Origin: Paenibacillus sp. NAIST15-1
Lineage (GTDB): Bacteria; Bacillota; Bacilli; Paenibacillales; Paenibacillaceae
DNA: 64,000 bases
Reading direction: 5' to 3'
Assembly (NCBI RefSeq): GCF_001894745.1
Contig: NZ_BBYF01000017.1
Location: 62,001 to 126,000, forward strand
The position numbers and the translations under genes are program-made. Shown in pieces: positions 17,905 to 26,930 of this stretch. Position 1 is the stretch's first letter. Each line of letters begins with the position of its first letter. The notes beneath the pieces were generated by a model. That model saw nothing but the letters and a program-made list of their open reading frames with translations, was not told the DNA's origin and did no database searches.

Positions 17905-18366
17905 ATGAATATAAGATTAGCCGGCGTACAAGACATTGATCAGCTTATTCGAATGCGATGGGATTTCTCGAATGAGTATAACGAAGAGCAGGTTGAAGAG
18001 GAACTATACGAAGATTTTTACAAGGAGTGCCGTTCCTTTTTACTAGAAGCAATGAAAGGGGGAAACTGGTTTATTTGGGTCGCTGAATTAGATGGCAGTG
18101 TCATCTCCCACATCTACTTGGAATTGATTCACAAAGTCCCTCGACCTGGTCGGAAGACAAATCCATTTGTATATATGACGAATGTATATACCGTACCAAA
18201 GCATCGCGGCAACCAGATTGGAAGCAGGTTGATGAAGGAGATAGAGGCTTGGTCGAAGCAGCAGGAGCATGAATTCATCATCGTATGGCCTAGTGAATGG
18301 AGTATTCCCTTCTATGAAAGGAACGGGTACAGCCTATGCAATGACCCGATGGAGCTGCATTTATAG
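17905..18366 (+). CDS. GNAT family N-acetyltransferase
   Basis: The 153-residue protein has the acetyl-CoA loop PKHRGNQIGSRLMKEIEAW (near residues 93-111), preceded by the MTNVYTV strand and followed by IIVWPSEWSIPFYERNGY, the usual GNAT strand 5 and helix 4. The start ATG follows AAGGAGAG. It is one of several acetyltransferase genes in this accessory stretch. Substrate unknown. Confidence 0.85.
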   Translation: MNIRLAGVQDIDQLIRMRWDFSNEYNEEQVEEELYEDFYKECRSFLLEAMKGGNWFIWVAELDGSVISHIYLELIHKVPRPGRKTNPFVYMTNVYTVPKHRGNQIGSRLMKEIEAWSKQQEHEFIIVWPSEWSIPFYERNGYSLCNDPMELHL

Positions 18367-18398
18367 TGTAGTTCTCAATCACAGAGGGAGGGCTATTC

Positions 18399-18530
18399 AT
18401 GAATTTGGCAAATCGAATTACCGTAATCAGAATTGGTTTCGTACCCTTGTTTATTCTCATGTATCAACAGTATCCTGCATGGATGGCAGAGCAGGCTGGA
18501 AATACACAAGAAACAACTGGCATCGTCTGA
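18399..18530 (+). pseudogene. Truncated pgsA-like start (phosphatidyltransferase fragment)
   Basis: An ATG behind GAGGGAG opens a 43-codon frame that reads MNLANRITVIRIGFVPLFIL and then YPAWMAEQ before stopping. This matches the N-terminal membrane helix of CDP-diacylglycerol-glycerol-3-phosphate phosphatidyltransferases (about 180-195 residues). The CDP-alcohol phosphotransferase motif that should follow is missing. The intact translation start with lost body suggests an internal deletion. It is probably not functional, unless translated as a small membrane peptide. Confidence 0.55.
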
Positions 18531-18558
18531 ACTTGCAAATGGAATGGGGTGAGATGAT

Positions 18559-19122
18559 TTGACGACTACACTCTACTTTGTAAGGCATTGTGAATCACCA
18601 TATGTTGAAGGGGAAGAGCGCTCAAGGGGCATATCTGCTGCAGGAGAACAAGATGCAATGAAACTTGCCGAATTAATGCAGCATATCTCGATTGATGTAT
18701 TTGTATCAAGCCCGTATGCTCGGGCGATTCAAACGATTCAGCCGCTTGCTGATTTTGTGAATCGTCCTATACACATATACGAGGATTTGAGAGAACGGCA
18801 AATAGGTGCATTTGAAGGGTTGAGCTTCCAAGAGGCAAAACGTAAGTTGTACGCAGACTTCCATTTTTCTTTTCCTGATGGAGAATCAAGCCGTGACGCT
18901 CAGCGAAGAGCAGTTGCTGTACTTCAAGAATTGATAAGCAAGTATGAAGGACAGCATATTGTATTTGGGACACACGGGGACATTATGACGTTGATGTTGA
19001 ATTACTTTGATCCGGCTTATGGATTCGAGTTCTGGACCTCCACGACAATGCCAGATATCTATAAGCTTGAGCTTCAGGATATGCGAGTTCTACGAGTTGA
19101 TAAGCTCTGGCATTATAAATAG
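18559..19122 (+). CDS. Histidine phosphatase family protein
   Basis: The 187-residue protein has the phosphoglycerate-mutase-like signature LYFVRHCESP (catalytic His10, with Cys in the usual Gly position), FVSSPYARAIQTI, a catalytic Glu in LRERQIGAFEG, and a second His in VFGTHGDIMTLM. The start is TTG at 18559 with GGGGTGAG just upstream. Proteins of this kind dephosphorylate small phosphorylated metabolites; the substrate is not identifiable. Confidence 0.85.
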   Translation: MTTTLYFVRHCESPYVEGEERSRGISAAGEQDAMKLAELMQHISIDVFVSSPYARAIQTIQPLADFVNRPIHIYEDLRERQIGAFEGLSFQEAKRKLYADFHFSFPDGESSRDAQRRAVAVLQELISKYEGQHIVFGTHGDIMTLMLNYFDPAYGFEFWTSTTMPDIYKLELQDMRVLRVDKLWHYK

Positions 19123-19242
19123 TCGAATTGATATTACCCCTACCAAGAAATGAGGGAGACCTTGAAAATTCGCATCATTGGTCGATCGTGATTTGCATTC
19201 GATTATGGAAGAACGACTAAATAATCGGGAGGGCATTCAACA

Positions 19243-19692
19243 ATGATAACGTTTAAAAATATTGATCAGGACAATTGGGAAGAGAGCATCAACCTTCGTC
19301 CGTCGGAGGAACAAAGCAAGTTTATAGCTTCTAATCTGTACTCCATAGCAGAAGTGCAATTTTTGCCGGGGTTCGTGGCGCAGGCCATTTACGAGGATGA
19401 ACAAATGATAGGCTTTACGATGTATGGACTAGATGAAGATGACGGCAACTATTGGATCTACCGGTTCATGATCGATGAGAAGTATCAGAGCAGGGGTTAT
19501 GGCAAGCAGGCTCTGCAGTTGTTAATGGATGAGCTTCGATCTAAGGAAGATCGAACAGAGGTGGTCTATATTAGTTACAATCCTGAAAATGAAAGAGCAC
19601 AGCGTTTGTATGCGAGTGTTGGTTTTGTTGAGCAAGGGGTAGCGGATTGGGGAGAGATGATGGCGAAGTACCAATTTGAATCGAATGCATGA
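19243..19692 (+). CDS. GNAT N-acetyltransferase, BltD/spermidine acetyltransferase-like
   Basis: The 149-residue protein resembles the Bacillus BltD polyamine acetyltransferase in layout: an N-terminal LRPSEEQSKFIASNLYSIAEV segment, VGF-like MIGFTMYGLDEDDGNYWIYRFMID, the acetyl-CoA loop YQSRGYGKQAL, and the ISYNPENERAQRLYASVGF end. The start ATG follows CGGGAGGG. Polyamine acetylation is plausible from this layout but not proven. Confidence 0.8.
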   Translation: MITFKNIDQDNWEESINLRPSEEQSKFIASNLYSIAEVQFLPGFVAQAIYEDEQMIGFTMYGLDEDDGNYWIYRFMIDEKYQSRGYGKQALQLLMDELRSKEDRTEVVYISYNPENERAQRLYASVGFVEQGVADWGEMMAKYQFESNA

Positions 19693-19819
19693 CTTCATGG
19701 TATGAACAGCATAGAGTTGCATGCAAATACTATCTTGATGAAAAACAAGGTATATGTAGATTAAAGAGAGCTAGGATTTCAATCGGTATTGCATCAATTG
19801 GTTGAGGAGGCGAACCGAA

Positions 19820-20620
19820 TTGTTCATGAATGCTGGGATGAAAATGGAGAAGCCAAGATGGGATCGATCTGCAGCATATATCCTTTCCAAGCTGTCAGGT
19901 GCAGGCTTCTCTTTGTTTGTTTTCTTTGCTATGTTTGTATTACCGAAGATGGATTTGTACGCGTATTCAGAACAGTTTGCCAACTCTGCCTACTGGAAGA
20001 TTTTCTTTGGGTATGGAATTGCATGTTCAGTGATCATTGATCTTATCACGATCAAACTGGGAAGGCTGAAGGTGCTGTCACGTATTCTGCTGCACGCGAT
20101 AGCGGGAAATCTCTTTTTTCTAGGACTGGAAGTGAGTATGAGCTCATTTCTTATCGGAATGTTCGGCTCGTTCCTCGCCCTTTTCTTTTTCTGGGGAACA
20201 TATGCTTATCCAATTATATGCGGCCGGAAGCTTGCTCCCTATCTCTTCTCCGTCATTATCCCCTCCATCCTCCTACTGATTGCGATTATTGATTTCACAA
20301 CGAAAAGCAACTGGGTTGAGGAGCGCACCGCGAATACGTATACGGCTGATTTTGATTATTTCCATGGAAAGCATGAAATCCCGATACAAGTCAGCCAAGG
20401 TGATGTGATAACACTATCCATTTACGTGCGTAACAAGAATGGCGGAGGGCACGGTTTTCATATAAAGGATGAGCGAGGGAACCACGTCGGAATGGAGCCT
20501 GATGGGGACAGCTCGGTGAAGCTTTACGCTCAGAAATCGGAGATCTATGATGTGACGGTAACAGGAGATAAGCTTCAAGGCGGCTTTACGCTTGCTTGGC
20601 GTATAGAAAGACGTACTTAA
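19820..20620 (+). CDS. Membrane protein with C-terminal beta domain, unknown
   Basis: The protein of about 266 residues has five hydrophobic segments in its first 165 residues, then a soluble C-terminal domain of about 100 residues. That domain is beta-rich (VSQGDVITLSIYVRNKNGGGHGF, VKLYAQKSEIYDVTVTGDKL, GGFTLAWRI). The start is uncertain: TTG at 19820 has AGGAGG nine bases upstream, while ATG at 19826 is six bases further. The C-terminal part looks like a small sandwich domain facing outside. No family is recognised. Confidence 0.6.
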   Translation: MFMNAGMKMEKPRWDRSAAYILSKLSGAGFSLFVFFAMFVLPKMDLYAYSEQFANSAYWKIFFGYGIACSVIIDLITIKLGRLKVLSRILLHAIAGNLFFLGLEVSMSSFLIGMFGSFLALFFFWGTYAYPIICGRKLAPYLFSVIIPSILLLIAIIDFTTKSNWVEERTANTYTADFDYFHGKHEIPIQVSQGDVITLSIYVRNKNGGGHGFHIKDERGNHVGMEPDGDSSVKLYAQKSEIYDVTVTGDKLQGGFTLAWRIERRT

Positions 20621-20704
20621 TCCTCTTTGATCTACTTTATCATTTTTCACTGTTGTTCATAATTAAATGGTATATCATCAACAAGGCGATGAGGGAGAGT
20701 TATT

Positions 20705-21586
20705 ATGAAAGAACTCGTATTCATTAAGGATTATAAAGACATAGAGAAATACCGTGTCAGCTTCAATGCATTGGCGCAGGAATCCTTCGGTATTCAGTTT
20801 GAAGATTGGTATCAGCGAGGATGCTGGAATGATCGATATATTTGTTATTCTTATGCTGATGGTGATAGAGTCATTGCTAATGTGTCAGCGAATGTAATGG
20901 ATATCATTGTTAAAGGTGAGATTCATGAAGCCATTATGATCGGCACGGTCATGACGGATGAAGCGTATCGGAATCAAGGCTTGTCTAGAAAGCTAATGGA
21001 AATCGTAATCGAAGAGTATCAGCAAAAATGCAGCTTTATGTACTTATATGCGAATCGAACGGTTCTCGATTTCTATCCGAAGTTTGGTTTTCATAAAGTA
21101 CAAGAACCGGAATTCTACTCCGTGATAAATACGCTAGAGGCACACAGCGATCGTCCTCATATGCGGAAGCTGAACGTAATGGACGTTCAGGATTGGGAGC
21201 TTGTCATGCGATACTATTCTTCGCGGAACGTAAGATACTCGACGTGTGACGCTATTCATGCAGAGGGCATCTTCGCTTGGTATTGCTTGCACGTGTTTGA
21301 GAACGATCTGTATTTCATCGAGGAATTAGATGCGGTCGTTATCTTTATGCAAGATGGAAATTCAATACAACTATACGATGTCCTGTCTCCGAACCAAGTT
21401 GATCTCTCGCAAGTTGTCAATAAGATTTCAACTGAGCAGACGGAACGGGTGTACTATCAATTTCATCCTGAGCAAGGTGGGATTAAGGTCGAGTACCCAG
21501 AACCATCAGATGATAATTTGTTTATGTTGCCAAATCGTCTTCAATCCCTTGATCACATAAAGCTCCCTAAAATCGCGCAGGCATAA
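20705..21586 (+). CDS. GNAT family N-acetyltransferase, two-domain
   Basis: The 293-residue protein has an N-terminal GNAT domain (ANVSANVMDIIVKGE, IGTVMTDEAYRNQGLSRKLMEIVIEEY, LYANRTVLDFYPKFGF) and a C-terminal second domain of about 140 residues, as in Eis-like and YkwB-like acetyltransferases. The start ATG follows GAGGGAG. The substrate is unknown. A terminator follows at 21664. Confidence 0.8.
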   Translation: MKELVFIKDYKDIEKYRVSFNALAQESFGIQFEDWYQRGCWNDRYICYSYADGDRVIANVSANVMDIIVKGEIHEAIMIGTVMTDEAYRNQGLSRKLMEIVIEEYQQKCSFMYLYANRTVLDFYPKFGFHKVQEPEFYSVINTLEAHSDRPHMRKLNVMDVQDWELVMRYYSSRNVRYSTCDAIHAEGIFAWYCLHVFENDLYFIEELDAVVIFMQDGNSIQLYDVLSPNQVDLSQVVNKISTEQTERVYYQFHPEQGGIKVEYPEPSDDNLFMLPNRLQSLDHIKLPKIAQA

Positions 21587-21945
21587 TGAAGCGTGAAATG
21601 AGTGAAATGCAGCAAAGTTATTACTTCCAAATGGAAATAAACCATTATGTTTACTTCTTTCAAAAAGTGACTTGCGATCCATGCGCCACGTGCCTATTGA
21701 TCGCGAGTCACTTTATTTATTTCGTCTACTTGATGATTTTCAACCTTCATAATTGCCCGAGAGTTAGGCTGTATAACATTGGGAGATACCCCTATTCCGA
21801 AATACGTAAGATGTGGGAAAAAGCATGATATACACGATCTTCTGTCTGGTATATATATGGTTTCATGGAAGCTTGTCGGTTTCGCAGGATCAGGTTCCAT
21901 ACGTAGATAGTGAAATCGAATAAATCCAGAAGGGGGATGATGGAT
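21587..21945 (+). other. Intergenic stretch before the carbohydrate operon
   Basis: The 359-bp gap holds the terminator at 21664-21718 and otherwise no supported gene. It should include the promoter of the operon that starts at 21946. I do not see a clear consensus promoter. Confidence 0.4.
21664..21718 (+). terminator. Rho-independent terminator
   Basis: Sixteen-base arms (AAAGTGACTTGCGATC and GATCGCGAGTCACTTT, one mismatch) flank a 19-base loop and are followed by a T-rich tail. Confidence 0.85.
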
Positions 21946-22962
21946 ATGAAATCTGTGCTTGAACTGGAGAAGAGACTAGCTGAGCCTTCAGATGAATGTA
22001 TTCAAGATCTGGCGAAAGTCGACGGAGATATTGTTATTCTTGGTGTAGGAGGGAAAATGGGGCCAAGTCTCGCTAAGCTGGCGGTTAATGCGGTTCGCAA
22101 GGGCGGGCTGAACAAGCGGGTGATCGGAGTATCTCGGTTCACTGGAGGCGATGTACAGCGCGAACTAGAGGAAGCGGGAGTTGAGACGATTGCATGCGAT
22201 CTCCTTCATGATGGAGAATTGTTAAAGCTTCCACATGCATCGAACGTGATCTATATGGCGGGCAATAAATTCGGCACTACGGGAAGGGAGCATTTTACAT
22301 GGGCAATGAATGTGTATCTGCCTGGAAGAGTGGCCGAGAAGTACAAGGACTCTCGCATTGTTGTGTTTTCCTCTGGTAATATCTATCCATTCATGCCGAT
22401 CGGCAGCGGAGGGGCTGATGAGTCTGTATCACCAGAACCAATCGGTGAGTATGCGCAGTCCACATTAGGTCGAGAGCGAATCTTCGAATACCATGCCCAT
22501 AAAAACAATACCCCAATGCTGTTCTACAGATTGAACTATGCGATTGATCTCCGTTACGGTGTCTTGTTAGAAATAGCTAAATCTGTGATGGAAGGGAGTC
22601 CGATTAATCTGAGTATGGGGCATGCAAATGTAATCTGGCAAGGGGATGCGAACGCAATGGCTCTTCGCTCCTTGACGGAATGCACGAGTCCGCCGACCAT
22701 CATGAACATCACAGGGCCAGAGACGATGTCGGTGAGATGGGCAGCGGAGCAGTTCGCTATGCGCTTCAATAGAAGCGTGCATTTTCAGGGGGAAGAGTCT
22801 GAACTGGCATTGTTGAATAATGCATCGAAGTCACATCAGCGCTTCGGGTATCCATCTGTATCATTGCTGCAGATGATCGACTGGGTGGTGGAATGGGTTC
22901 AATCTGGAGGGGCAACATGGAATAAACCTACTCATTTTCAGGAGAGAGGTGGGAAATTCTGA
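21946..22962 (+). CDS. NAD-dependent epimerase/dehydratase family protein
   Basis: The extended short-chain dehydrogenase of about 338 residues has a Rossmann fold. The dinucleotide loop is ILGVGGKMGPSLA (near residues 32-44), followed by NVIYMAGNKFG and FSSGNIYPF. The usual YxxxK is replaced by YAQSTLGRE around residue 168, so the catalytic Lys is not in the normal place. ATG at 21946 is chosen because AGGGGG lies nine bases upstream; nearer ATGs are too close. Its stop overlaps the next start. It is the first gene of a sugar uptake and catabolism operon, where it may oxidise or dehydrate a sugar. Confidence 0.8.
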   Translation: MKSVLELEKRLAEPSDECIQDLAKVDGDIVILGVGGKMGPSLAKLAVNAVRKGGLNKRVIGVSRFTGGDVQRELEEAGVETIACDLLHDGELLKLPHASNVIYMAGNKFGTTGREHFTWAMNVYLPGRVAEKYKDSRIVVFSSGNIYPFMPIGSGGADESVSPEPIGEYAQSTLGRERIFEYHAHKNNTPMLFYRLNYAIDLRYGVLLEIAKSVMEGSPINLSMGHANVIWQGDANAMALRSLTECTSPPTIMNITGPETMSVRWAAEQFAMRFNRSVHFQGEESELALLNNASKSHQRFGYPSVSLLQMIDWVVEWVQSGGATWNKPTHFQERGGKF

Positions 22963-24029
22963 TGCTGACACGCAATAAGCTTTCGAACACGCTGCATGAG
23001 GCTCTCCATCAGGGCTTAGTTATTCCCGCGCATCCACTTGCACTCAATGAGGAGCATCAGCTGGACGAACGCCATCAGCGCGCGTTGACGAGGTATTACA
23101 TTGCATCCGGAGCAGGTGGAATCGCAGTAGGAGTTCACTCCACACAATTTGAGATTCGCGACCCTAAGCATGATTTATTTGAGACGGTATTGCGCATGGC
23201 CGTTGAAGAGGTGGAACGAGCTAACATAGAACGTCCGTTTATGAAGATTGCCGGTGTGTGCGGCAGTACGGAACAAACGATGAGGGAAGCGGAACTGGCA
23301 CAACAGGTGGGGTATGATGCCGCATTGCTAAGCATGGGAGGGCTCTCCAGCATGAGTGAAGAGGAACTGCTTGAGCGTACTGAGAGGGTTTCTGCTATTA
23401 TGCCGATAATCGGATTCTATCTGCAGCCGTCTGTTGGAGGGCGTGTCCTCAGCTTTGATTTTTGGCGCAAATTCGCGGACATCCCGAATGTAGTAGCAAT
23501 CAAAATGGCTCCCTTCAATCGCTATCAGACCATCGATGTTGTACGAGCGGTATGCTATTCTGACAGAAGAGATGAGATTGCATTGTACACAGGGAATGAC
23601 GATAACATTGTTAATGATCTGCTTACAACGTACCGCTTCGATGTGAGAGGGCAGTCAATTGAGAAGCGTATTGTGGGCGGTCTTCTCGGCCATTGGGCTG
23701 TATGGACGAAGAAGGCAGTCGAATTACTGGAGGAGATCAAGAAGGAGAGAGAACGCGGCGAAATCTCTGGGGAATGGTTAACTAGGAACATACAGATTAC
23801 AGACTGCAATGCTGCATTTTTCGATACTGCTCATCAATTTCATGGATGTATTCCAGGGATTCATGAAGTGCTGCGCCGCCAAGGGCTGCTCAAGGGCATT
23901 TGGTGCCTGAATCCGAATGAGACGCTTTCTGCTGGGCAAGCGGACGAAATCGATCGAGTATATAGACAATATTCGCATCTTCATGATGACGAATTCGTTG
24001 CAGCCCATCTACAGGAATGGCTGGAATAA
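22962..24029 (+). CDS. Dihydrodipicolinate synthase (DapA) family aldolase/dehydratase
   Basis: The 355-residue TIM-barrel protein has the family Tyr in IIGFYLQPSVGG (near residue 152) and the Schiff-base Lys in VVAIKMAPFNRY (near residue 181). N-terminal features are VIPAHPLALN and GAGGIAVGVHSTQFE. In such operons DapA-like enzymes cleave or dehydrate keto-sugar acids rather than making lysine. It overlaps the epimerase stop by one base, so the two are coupled, and it precedes the importer genes. The actual sugar acid is not identifiable. Confidence 0.85.
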   Translation: MLTRNKLSNTLHEALHQGLVIPAHPLALNEEHQLDERHQRALTRYYIASGAGGIAVGVHSTQFEIRDPKHDLFETVLRMAVEEVERANIERPFMKIAGVCGSTEQTMREAELAQQVGYDAALLSMGGLSSMSEEELLERTERVSAIMPIIGFYLQPSVGGRVLSFDFWRKFADIPNVVAIKMAPFNRYQTIDVVRAVCYSDRRDEIALYTGNDDNIVNDLLTTYRFDVRGQSIEKRIVGGLLGHWAVWTKKAVELLEEIKKERERGEISGEWLTRNIQITDCNAAFFDTAHQFHGCIPGIHEVLRRQGLLKGIWCLNPNETLSAGQADEIDRVYRQYSHLHDDEFVAAHLQEWLE

Positions 24030-24147
24030 ACATTAACTGTATTTCATCAAATTCAACCACTTTATCATTTTCCACTCGGGGGGAATCCTTGGTGCATAAG
24101 GGTTTTACGTGAACTTTTATCCCGAGGAGGGTCTATTAGAACAATTT

Positions 24148-24162
24148 ATGAAAACGCTTTAT
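24148..24162 (+). promoter_or_regulatory. CcpA cre-like site
   Basis: ATGAAAACGCTTTAT matches the catabolite-responsive element consensus WTGNAANCGNWNNCW at all but one fixed position. It lies about 100 bp upstream of the binding-protein gene and just before a possible -10 TATACT at 24185. This suggests glucose repression of the importer part of the operon. Confidence 0.55.
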
Positions 24163-24259
24163 TTATTAAATGGTGACTGCTTCTTATACTGAGAGAGAGA
24201 ATTAAGTTGGAAGCTGCCAGTAGGGAATGCGCAACAATACAAAGGGGGAAATGATCGCA

Positions 24260-25891
24260 ATGTCAAAAAGAGTCATAAGTGTTGTCATTATGATGACAAT
24301 GGTCTTCACGCTTCTTGCGGCATGCGGAGGCGGAGGGAGTGCAAGCAGTCAAGAAAGCAGCACAAATTCCAACAATAACAGCAGTAACAGTGGTAATGCA
24401 GGTTCCGGTTCTACAGTCACGGGGGATAGTGAGCAATATGGGGATACGGGCGGGCTGAAGCTTCCGATCGTTGATAAGCCTGTAACGTTAACATGGATGC
24501 ATCCTGGTAATGTCTCCATTACGAATGAAATGCTCGTCGTCAAGGAAATTGAGAAGCGAACAGGCATTAAGGTGGTGTTTCAGACATACTCCAGCCAGAC
24601 TTACGAGGATAAGTTGAGAACGACCGTTGCCTCCGGGAAGCTTCCAGATATTTTCAATGGATTAAAGGGTGCCGAACTGAAGGATATAGGCAAGCAGGGC
24701 GGTGTTGTGGCCATTAATGAGCATGTCGATATGCTGCCCAACTTCAAGAAGCTGTACATGGAAGAAAACCCGTGGGTAATCAAGTCATTCGGCGATCAGA
24801 GCGGGAACTTATACTCATGGCCGATATACAAGTTGAATCGGGACGTCAATCACGGTTTCATGTATAGAAAGGATATATTCGATAAAAACGGCATCAAGCC
24901 ATGGACGAATACAGATGAATTCTACACTGCTATGAAAAAATTGAAGGAGCTGTATCCGAACAGCTATCCTTACGCTTCTAAGACGAAAGAACACATTTAT
25001 GGAGACTGGTCTTATGGTTGGGGAATAGGCGGTGAGAACTATCCAATTTATTATGATGAAGCAGATAGAAATTGGAAGTTCGCCTCCGTGCAGGATGCGC
25101 ACAAAGATATGCTTGACTTCATGAAAAAGATGTTCAACGAAGGGCTGCTTGATCCTGAGTTTTTAACGAATACGCAGGATTCTTGGACAACGAAAATGAC
25201 AACAGACAAGGCATTTGTAACCTTCGACTGGATTGGCAGATTGGATCTGTTCTACAACCAGGTGAAGAGTGCGATGCCAGATTACAACTTGCGATATGCA
25301 CTGCCAATTGGTCCGACGGGGCACGTAAGATCGCTGCCTGAGGTTAGCGACTTCGGTATCGCAGTAGCGGATAACGACAATAAGGAAGTTGCGCTGAAGT
25401 TGCTGGATTACTTAACAAGTCCATCTGGCGGGGATTTAATGACACTTGGTGTAGAAGGTGTGAACTTCAAGTGGGGTGAGGATGGATATCCTGTGTATCC
25501 AGATTTGGCTAACCTGCCGCTAGTGGATATTAGTGTTCTCGAGGATCGCTATGGGATGTGGCAGGAAAGCGCCTATTTGCGACCGAATCCGAAGAGTGTC
25601 TATTTCAAGTTCTCGGAAAAAGAACAGGAAGCGCAAGATCTAATCATGAAGGATAATCGAAGAGAGCCGCTAGATCCAACCCTTAACTTCACAGATGATG
25701 AAATTGCGACCCTATCAGAGCTGCAGACGTCGATCCAGAAGGCAGCGGAAGAGTTCAATTCGAAGTATGTGATGGATAAAAACTATGGTGAGAAGCAATG
25801 GGAGGACTGGAAAAACACTGCGAAAAAAGCAGGGATTGATCAAATGCTTGCCATATTTAATGAAGCACAAAAGCGTTTTGACTCCAAGTAA
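24260..25891 (+). CDS. Extracellular sugar-binding lipoprotein (ABC importer, LplA type)
   Basis: The 543-residue protein has a lipoprotein signal (MVFTLLAAC, Cys22) and a Ser/Asn-rich linker to about residue 60. A type-1 solute-binding fold follows, with an early WMHPGNVSITNEMLVVKEIEKRTG segment and a late LLDYLTSPSGGDLMTLGVEG segment typical of large LplA-like binding proteins. ATG at 24260 is preferred because AAAGGGGGA lies upstream at usable spacing. Two LplB/LplC-type permease genes follow. No ATPase gene is present, as is common when a shared MsmX-type ATPase serves several importers. Confidence 0.9.
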   Translation: MSKRVISVVIMMTMVFTLLAACGGGGSASSQESSTNSNNNSSNSGNAGSGSTVTGDSEQYGDTGGLKLPIVDKPVTLTWMHPGNVSITNEMLVVKEIEKRTGIKVVFQTYSSQTYEDKLRTTVASGKLPDIFNGLKGAELKDIGKQGGVVAINEHVDMLPNFKKLYMEENPWVIKSFGDQSGNLYSWPIYKLNRDVNHGFMYRKDIFDKNGIKPWTNTDEFYTAMKKLKELYPNSYPYASKTKEHIYGDWSYGWGIGGENYPIYYDEADRNWKFASVQDAHKDMLDFMKKMFNEGLLDPEFLTNTQDSWTTKMTTDKAFVTFDWIGRLDLFYNQVKSAMPDYNLRYALPIGPTGHVRSLPEVSDFGIAVADNDNKEVALKLLDYLTSPSGGDLMTLGVEGVNFKWGEDGYPVYPDLANLPLVDISVLEDRYGMWQESAYLRPNPKSVYFKFSEKEQEAQDLIMKDNRREPLDPTLNFTDDEIATLSELQTSIQKAAEEFNSKYVMDKNYGEKQWEDWKNTAKKAGIDQMLAIFNEAQKRFDSK

Positions 25892-25964
25892 GCTGCGGAT
25901 CATTTGAAATCGGAGGGGCACCTGGATCCTGATTCAGGTGTCCATTCCTCAAGGGGGAACAATT

Positions 25965-26930
25965 GTGCAGCAATCAGAGCTTGAGACTGAGCACCAACGA
26001 ACAATGACGCCAAGTCGTATGCGTTGGGTGAACTTCTGGAAGCATATCAAGCGCGATAAGCAGCTTCTTGTGCTTTTTATTCCTTGTATTCTCTTCTACG
26101 CAATATTTCGATACGGGCCCATGTATGGGTTAATCATCGCATTTAAGGATTACAGTGTGTACAAAGGCGTATTCGATAGCAAATGGGTAGGACTGAAGCA
26201 TTTTATTAAATTTTTCAGCAATCAGGACTTTCTTATTCTCTTTACAAATACATTCCTGCTAGGCTTCTACACGTTATTATTCGGGTTTGCGTTTCCGATC
26301 CTATTTGCCGTTTTCTTAAATGAAGTTCGAATAAAATGGTTTAAGAAATCGATTCAAACCTTTAGTTATTTACCCTCCTTTCTATCAGTAGTCATTATTT
26401 GCAGTATGATCATTGACTTTCTCTCTCCAACGAATGGGATCGTCAATCAAGTTCTTTCCTATTTCGGATTTGAAAAAAAGCATTTTTTGATTGATGCTGC
26501 ATGGTTTCGGCCGATCTACGTCATATCCGATATTTGGGCCACGATGGGTTATCAGGCGATTATCTATTTGGCGGCTGTAGCCGGTATTAATCCTTCGCTG
26601 TATGAGGCAGCTAAGGTAGATGGTGCGAAGCGGCTGCAAATGATGCGGCATATTACGATACCAGGAATCATGCCGACGATCGTCGTCATGTTCATCTTAA
26701 ATATGGGGAATATGTTCAGAATCGGTTATGAAAAGGTGCTGCTGCTGTACAACCCAATGACATATAGTGTCGCCGATGTGTTCTCCACCTATGTGTACCG
26801 AAAGGGCTTCCTCGAATCAAGCTACAGCTATGCAGCGGCTGTTGGGATGTTCGAATCGGCCGTAGCTTTGGTTATGCTGCTGGGAGCGAACTATGTAAGC
26901 AAGCGATTTGGAGGTAACAGTCTATGGTAG
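25965..26930 (+). CDS. Sugar ABC transporter permease, LplB/UgpA type
   Basis: The inner-membrane permease of about 321 residues has six hydrophobic segments. The first is LLVLFIPCILFYAIF, followed by the YGPMYGLIIAFKDY stretch typical of LplB. The EAA loop reads YEAAKVDGAKRLQMMRHITIPGI, contacting the ATPase. GTG at 25965 is chosen because AAGGGGGA lies seven bases upstream. Its end overlaps the next permease start. Confidence 0.9.
   Translation: MQQSELETEHQRTMTPSRMRWVNFWKHIKRDKQLLVLFIPCILFYAIFRYGPMYGLIIAFKDYSVYKGVFDSKWVGLKHFIKFFSNQDFLILFTNTFLLGFYTLLFGFAFPILFAVFLNEVRIKWFKKSIQTFSYLPSFLSVVIICSMIIDFLSPTNGIVNQVLSYFGFEKKHFLIDAAWFRPIYVISDIWATMGYQAIIYLAAVAGINPSLYEAAKVDGAKRLQMMRHITIPGIMPTIVVMFILNMGNMFRIGYEKVLLLYNPMTYSVADVFSTYVYRKGFLESSYSYAAAVGMFESAVALVMLLGANYVSKRFGGNSLW

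Noticed and set aside
18269-18562. 97-codon frame overlapping the acetyltransferase end and the pgsA-like fragment
   Set aside because: It reads through two better-supported coding stretches in another frame and has no plausible product.
21586-21828. 80-codon frame after the two-domain acetyltransferase
   Set aside because: It runs through the strong terminator at 21664-21718.
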